DNA of 53,770 nt from Candidatus Avispirillum faecium (lineage in GTDB: Bacteria > Bacillota > Clostridia > Oscillospirales > CAG-272), in contig CAJFOI010000017.1 of the NCBI GenBank assembly GCA_904396155.1, forward strand, positions 1-53,770, written 5' to 3'. Of the stretch, positions 50,241 to 53,770 are shown one piece after another. The position numbers and the translations under genes were made by a program. The stretch's first letter is position 1; each line of letters starts with the position of its first letter. The notes below the pieces were generated by a model, which did no database searches, was not told the origin of the DNA, and saw only the letters and a list, made by a program, of their open reading frames with translations.

Positions 50241-51275
50241 TTACTTCAATATTTCCGGCATTTCTTGAAGCATGTTTTCAATATATATTCCATATCCTTC
50301 CGTGGAATCGCTCACCAGCACGTGCGTTACGGCTCCCACCAGCAGTCCGCCCTGAATAATAGGACTGCCGCTCATACCTTGCACAATTCCACCGGTTTTT
50401 TCAATAAGTTTTGGATCGGTGATGCGAATAATAAAGTTTTTTGCCTGGGCGTCGCTTCCTTCCGGGATAACGATTTGCGCCGTATACTCCTGCGGAACAT
50501 TGTCGTCCAATGTACATCGAATTGTAGCCGCTCCATCGTGGATTTGTTCCTTTGTTCCCACTTCAATTCGTGTGCCGCTTTTTTTCAGATTGCTCATGTC
50601 GGCCAGAACACCGAACACACCGCAGTCTGTATTGCATGTGACGGTTCCGGTTTTTCCAGAGGAAAAAAACCCATGCAGCTCTCCCGGCGCGCCGGGCGCT
50701 CCCTTGTTGATACCGGAAATGGAAATATCCGTGACAATCCCCCGTTCAATGTTCAATAAATTTCCTTCCTTGTCGCAGATCCCGTGTCCCAGTCCTCCAA
50801 AACCTCCTGTTTCGTCAATGATATATGTGATTGTACCGATTCCTGCAGTGCTGTCTTTCATCCAAATTCCGATACGGTATTGATTGGCACTTTGGGAAAA
50901 AACCGGCGTGATGGAAACGTCAAATTCATTTTCTCCTCTGCGGCAGGTAAGAATCACAGGATTGCCTCCACTTTCCTCAACTGCTTTTGCTATATCTTCT
51001 GCCGTGGAAATTTCGTTTCCGTTTACCTTTAAGATAATATCGTTTTCCTGGATCCCTGCTTCCTTAGCTGGAAGCTTAGCGCCTTCGGCACTGTCTACTT
51101 CACCGATGCCGCTGACAATGAGAGTTCCGGTATAGAATTTTACTCCAAAAGGCATTCCACCCAAATAGACCTGTGTTATATCGGAAGTCCCATATGCTTG
51201 CATGCTGAGGGAAGACAAAAGTAGGATTATGGCCAGAAAGGCTGTAAAAATTCTATTTATTTGCTTGTTTTTCAT
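50241..51275 (-). CDS. spoIVB: SpoIVB serine peptidase
   Basis: SpoIVB is secreted from the forespore and triggers pro-sigma-K processing in Bacillus. The 344-residue product has an N-terminal signal/anchor (about 9-28), a PDZ domain (about 50-125, KEAGIQENDIILKVNGNEI), and an S55 serine peptidase domain with His164 (GLGHGI) and GMSGSP at 300-305. ATG at 51275 follows AAAGGCGGATATATATTA. It is separated from sigG by 86 nt. In many spore-formers it lies beside recN and spo0A; here it does not. Confidence 0.95.
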   Translation of the reverse strand: MKNKQINRIFTAFLAIILLLSSLSMQAYGTSDITQVYLGGMPFGVKFYTGTLIVSGIGEVDSAEGAKLPAKEAGIQENDIILKVNGNEISTAEDIAKAVEESGGNPVILTCRRGENEFDVSITPVFSQSANQYRIGIWMKDSTAGIGTITYIIDETGGFGGLGHGICDKEGNLLNIERGIVTDISISGINKGAPGAPGELHGFFSSGKTGTVTCNTDCGVFGVLADMSNLKKSGTRIEVGTKEQIHDGAATIRCTLDDNVPQEYTAQIVIPEGSDAQAKNFIIRITDPKLIEKTGGIVQGMSGSPIIQGGLLVGAVTHVLVSDSTEGYGIYIENMLQEMPEILK

Positions 51276-51394
51276 TAATATATATCCGCCTTTGATGATT
51301 TTGCTGTTTACACGTTCATAGATTAATGTGCTCCGCCGTCGCTGCAATATGAATTGCAAAATTAACGGTTCCTGCAAATCTTATCCAATTTTTA

Positions 51395-51423
51395 TTGACA
51401 AAAAATTACCGATTGACTATAAT
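51395..51423 (+). promoter_or_regulatory. consensus promoter of purA
   Basis: TTGACA and TATAAT with exactly 17 nt between them, both boxes perfect. The ATG of purA is 79 nt after the -10. No purine riboswitch is visible in the leader. Confidence 0.92.
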
Positions 51424-51502
51424 AAATAATTGGGGAACTTGTGAGAGAGGCTCTTTCATAAGGTCTTTATTTTGTGTCGAAACGGAAAGGAAATCGAGAA
51501 AT

Positions 51503-52774
51503 ATGCTGACTGCAGTTGTTGGAATTAACTGGGGTGACGAAGGCAAGGGACGAATCGTGGACCTTCTCAGCGAGGAACAAGACATTGTTGTACGATATCA
51601 GGGGGGAAACAACGCTGGCCATACGGTCATCAACGACAAGGGCGAGTTTATTTTGAATTTGCTTCCTTCCGGGATTTTGCGCGAAAATGTTGTCTGTGTG
51701 ATGGGGAATGGTATGGCCATCGATCTGAAACACTTGCATTATGAGATTCAGCGGCTGCGGGAGAAAGGGATCCATGTGGGTCCGGACAATTTGAAAATCA
51801 GCGACCGCGCGATGGTGACTATGCCGTATCATGTGGACTTGGACTGCTATGAGGAGGAACGCCTGGGGAAAAACAGTTATGGTTCTACACGGAGGGGCAT
51901 CGCGCCGGTTTACAGTGATAAATATGCCAAAAAGGGAATTCGGACAGGAGATTTGCTCCATGAGACATATCTGCAAAAAATTCTGCCGGACATTTTAGCA
52001 TACAAAAATTTGATGATCGAAAAAGCGTATCATAAACCGGGAGCGTCGCTGGAGGATATGTTAGATTATCTGCATACCTATGGCGCGGAATTCCAGGAAT
52101 ATATCTGCGACACCGGTGAGTACCTGACGGCAGCGCACAGGGCGGGAAAGCGCATTATGTTTGAGGCCCAGCTGGGCGCGCTGCGGGATATTGATTTTGG
52201 GATCTATCCTTTTACCTCTTCCTCTAATACCATTGCGGCATATGCGCCCATCGGAGCAGGCGTGCCGGGATTGAAGTTAGATACAGTTGTGGGGATCATG
52301 AAAGCCTACTCTACTTGTGTGGGTGCCGGACCGTTCACTGTGGAAATGGACGGGGACGAGGCGGAAGCACTGCGCAGCGCAGGAGGGGAATACGGCGCTG
52401 CAACGGGACGTCCCAGACGTGTGGGAGCCTTTGACGTGGTTGCGTCCAAATATGGGATCACAGTGCAGGGAAGCGACAAGCTGGCGCTGACCAAACTGGA
52501 TGTGCTTTCCTATATGAAAAAAATTCCAGTTTGTGTTGCATATTCCTATAACGGTGCAAAGATTCATTCTTTCCCCGTGGGGGAAGTGCTTGAGAAGGCG
52601 ACACCGGTTTTGGAATACCTGGACGGATGGTGTGAGGATATCAGTATGTGCCGCACGTTTTCAGATCTTCCGGAAAACGCAAAGAAATATATTGAGTTTA
52701 TCGAAGAAAAAATCGGACAAAAAATGTGGCTGATCTCTGTAGGAGCAAAAAGAGACGCATATTTTATGCGTTGA
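51503..52774 (+). CDS. purA: adenylosuccinate synthetase
   Basis: PurA joins IMP and aspartate with GTP hydrolysis, the first step to AMP. The 423-residue product has the P-loop variant NWGDEGKGRIVDLL, NNAGHTVINDKGEFILNLLPSG, STRRGIAPVYSDKYAKKGIR, and FEAQLGALRDIDFG. ATG at 51503 follows GAAAGGAAATCGAGAA. It has its own consensus promoter and a strong terminator, and is divergent from spoIVB. Confidence 0.97.
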   Translation: MLTAVVGINWGDEGKGRIVDLLSEEQDIVVRYQGGNNAGHTVINDKGEFILNLLPSGILRENVVCVMGNGMAIDLKHLHYEIQRLREKGIHVGPDNLKISDRAMVTMPYHVDLDCYEEERLGKNSYGSTRRGIAPVYSDKYAKKGIRTGDLLHETYLQKILPDILAYKNLMIEKAYHKPGASLEDMLDYLHTYGAEFQEYICDTGEYLTAAHRAGKRIMFEAQLGALRDIDFGIYPFTSSSNTIAAYAPIGAGVPGLKLDTVVGIMKAYSTCVGAGPFTVEMDGDEAEALRSAGGEYGAATGRPRRVGAFDVVASKYGITVQGSDKLALTKLDVLSYMKKIPVCVAYSYNGAKIHSFPVGEVLEKATPVLEYLDGWCEDISMCRTFSDLPENAKKYIEFIEEKIGQKMWLISVGAKRDAYFMR

Positions 52775-52788
52775 AATCGTGTAAACAT

Positions 52789-52823
52789 AAAGAACCGAAC
52801 CGCCATTGCGGTTCGGTTCTTTT
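52789..52823. terminator. terminator between purA and the PhzF-family gene
   Basis: A 15-bp stem, AAAGAACCGAACCGC and GCGGTTCGGTTCTTT, with loop CATT. It ends both converging genes. Confidence 0.93.
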
Positions 52824-52840
52824 GAAATGTAATGATTCTG

Positions 52841-53617
52841 TTAAATAAAAAGTTCTGCCACAGAGTATAATTGCACGTTTCCGCCAATTTTTATTCGCTT
52901 GTCTGTCGCCATGTGGCAATACAATACACCGCTTCGTTTGGATGCTTGATAGGCGACAAATTTTTTCTTTCCGGTTTTCTTTGCCCAATACGGTATAATG
53001 TGGCAATGTCCGGATCCGCAAACAGGATCTTCGTTAATACCAAGCTTTGGTGCAAAACTTCTGGAAATACAGTCGTACTTTTCACCTTTCGCCGTTACTT
53101 GCAATAAGAGTCCATCCAGCTTTTTCACCTTTTCCATATTTGGTGAAAGCGTTTTTACAATGTTTTCACTATCAAAGATACACAGGAGGTCTCTGCCCAT
53201 GTAGGCCTCTGTAGGTGCGGCACCCATTGCTTCTGCCATAGCAGAAGTGATTGTCACCGGTTTTAATGGAAAGGCTGGAAAATCTATTTCATACATATTT
53301 TCTTTTTTCTCAACAAGCAGTCGACCGCTTTTTGTGTTAAAAGCAATTTCTTTCAGATTTTTTTCGTAATAGTTTAGGATTACAAATGCTGCACCTAAGG
53401 TAGCATGGCCGCATAAATCGATTTCCCCGTTTGGCGTGAACCATCTTAATTTATAATCATTGCCTTTTTTTACTGTGAATGCGGTTTCAGATAAATGGTT
53501 TTCTTCTGCAATATCAGTCATTTGCTTATCTGAAAGCCAATGATCCATCACACAGACCGCTGCGGGATTCCCGGAAAACATTTTGGTTGTGAAAGCATCT
53601 ACTACGTATTGCCGCAT
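52841..53617 (-). CDS. PhzF-family isomerase/epimerase
   Basis: The 258-residue product belongs to the PhzF fold related to diaminopimelate epimerase. Motifs are YVVDAFTTKMFSGNPAAVC, catalytic Glu in ENHLSETAF, GEIDLCGHATLGAAFV and EDPVCGSGHCHIIPYW. Family members act on small cyclic or amino acids; PhzF itself is in phenazine synthesis, but most homologues have unknown substrates and no phenazine genes are nearby. ATG at 53617 follows ATATGGAGATAAAAACC; in-frame ATGs at 53632 and 53641 are less well spaced. More AT-rich than purA. Confidence 0.9.
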   Translation of the reverse strand: MRQYVVDAFTTKMFSGNPAAVCVMDHWLSDKQMTDIAEENHLSETAFTVKKGNDYKLRWFTPNGEIDLCGHATLGAAFVILNYYEKNLKEIAFNTKSGRLLVEKKENMYEIDFPAFPLKPVTITSAMAEAMGAAPTEAYMGRDLLCIFDSENIVKTLSPNMEKVKKLDGLLLQVTAKGEKYDCISRSFAPKLGINEDPVCGSGHCHIIPYWAKKTGKKKFVAYQASKRSGVLYCHMATDKRIKIGGNVQLYSVAELFI

Positions 53618-53656
53618 GGTTTTTATCTCCATATCTTTCAAGCAGGGAAGGCATAC

Positions 53657-53683
53657 AAAAAAAGCCGCTGAAACGGCTTTTTT
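53657..53683. terminator. terminator downstream of tRNA-Leu
   Basis: AAAAAAGCCG and CGGCTTTTTT pair around the loop CTGAAA. On the minus strand it follows the tRNA 3' CCA by one base. Confidence 0.88.
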
Positions 53684-53684
53684 A

Positions 53685-53770
53685 TGGTGCGGATAAGAGG
53701 ACTTGAACCTCCACCGAGTTGCCCCGACTAGAACCTGAATCTAGCGCGTCTGCCAATTCCGCCATATCCG
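53685..53770 (-). tRNA. tRNA-Leu (CAG), missing its first base at the window edge
   Basis: On the minus strand the sequence starts CGGATATGGCGGAATTGG and ends TATCCGCACCA. The acceptor stem (G)CGGATA/TATCCGC pairs fully; the first G lies just outside the window. The anticodon stem CTAGA/TCTAG encloses TTCAGGT, giving anticodon CAG, which reads CUG leucine codons. The long variable arm fits tRNA-Leu, and the 3' CCA is encoded. Confidence 0.95.

Noticed and set aside
51424-51502. Purine riboswitch before purA
   Set aside because: The 79-nt leader lacks the three-way junction arms and conserved loop bases of the purine aptamer.
52841-53617. Phenazine biosynthesis
   Set aside because: Only one PhzF-fold gene is present and none of the other phenazine genes. 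Most family members have unrelated substrates.

Overview
The window looks like a chromosome segment from a spore-forming, strictly anaerobic Firmicute of class Clostridia, probably Oscillospirales-like; the exact family cannot be fixed from sequence alone. The grounds are a complete rnfCDGEAB operon in clostridial order, three sporulation genes (spoIVA, sigG, spoIVB), a clostridial housekeeping cluster from nusB to dnaE, strong AGGAGG-type ribosome binding sites, and consensus TTGACA-17-TATAAT promoters. No prophage, insertion sequence or CRISPR array is visible.

Layout. 1-5.8 kb: the end of an unknown gene, then the Rnf ferredoxin:NAD+ oxidoreductase, closed by a strong terminator. 5.8-8.0 kb: a membrane protein of unknown function and a GNAT acetyltransferase, both on the minus strand. 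8.0-20.6 kb is the accessory region. It holds a 2369-residue secreted YD/RHS-repeat protein with three ChW-like modules, an internal C39-like peptidase domain and a glycine-rich hydrophobic C-terminus ending in four 11-residue repeats. A polytopic membrane protein (candidate immunity protein) follows, then a second AT-rich membrane protein, a truncated CXXC-20-CXXC zinc-ribbon gene, a displaced 33-nt scrap of YD-repeat coding sequence, a methyltransferase, a 48-residue Asn/Gln-rich protein and an SLH-domain surface protein. This arrangement suggests a polymorphic-toxin locus whose 3' end has been reshuffled.

20.8-28.4 kb: ilvE; a membrane protein; a minus-strand operon of a DtxR/MntR-like regulator, a rhodanese and a CoA-disulfide reductase-rhodanese fusion; a divergent small Cys-rich FeoB-associated-type protein with a consensus promoter and a perfect palindrome just downstream of its -10; then an SGNH-hydrolase lipoprotein, a small membrane protein and an M23 peptidase.

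28.5-43.3 kb: fourteen tightly packed co-directional genes (nusB, tsaD-like, xseA, xseB, ispA, tlyA, nadK, argR, recN, tyrS, yjjG-like, murB, whiA, dnaE) behind one visible promoter. Compared with the order I recall for many Clostridia, dxs is missing after ispA, spoIVB/spo0A after recN, and rapZ/yvcK before whiA. spoIVB instead lies at 50.2-51.3 kb next to sigG.

43.4-53.8 kb: a class A penicillin-binding protein, a small membrane protein whose ribosome binding site lies inside a terminator-like hairpin, a lipoprotein, spoIVA with a sigma-E-like promoter, a nucleotidyltransferase, sigG with a sigma-F-like promoter, spoIVB, purA with a perfect consensus promoter, a PhzF-family protein, and a tRNA-Leu(CAG) cut by the window edge.
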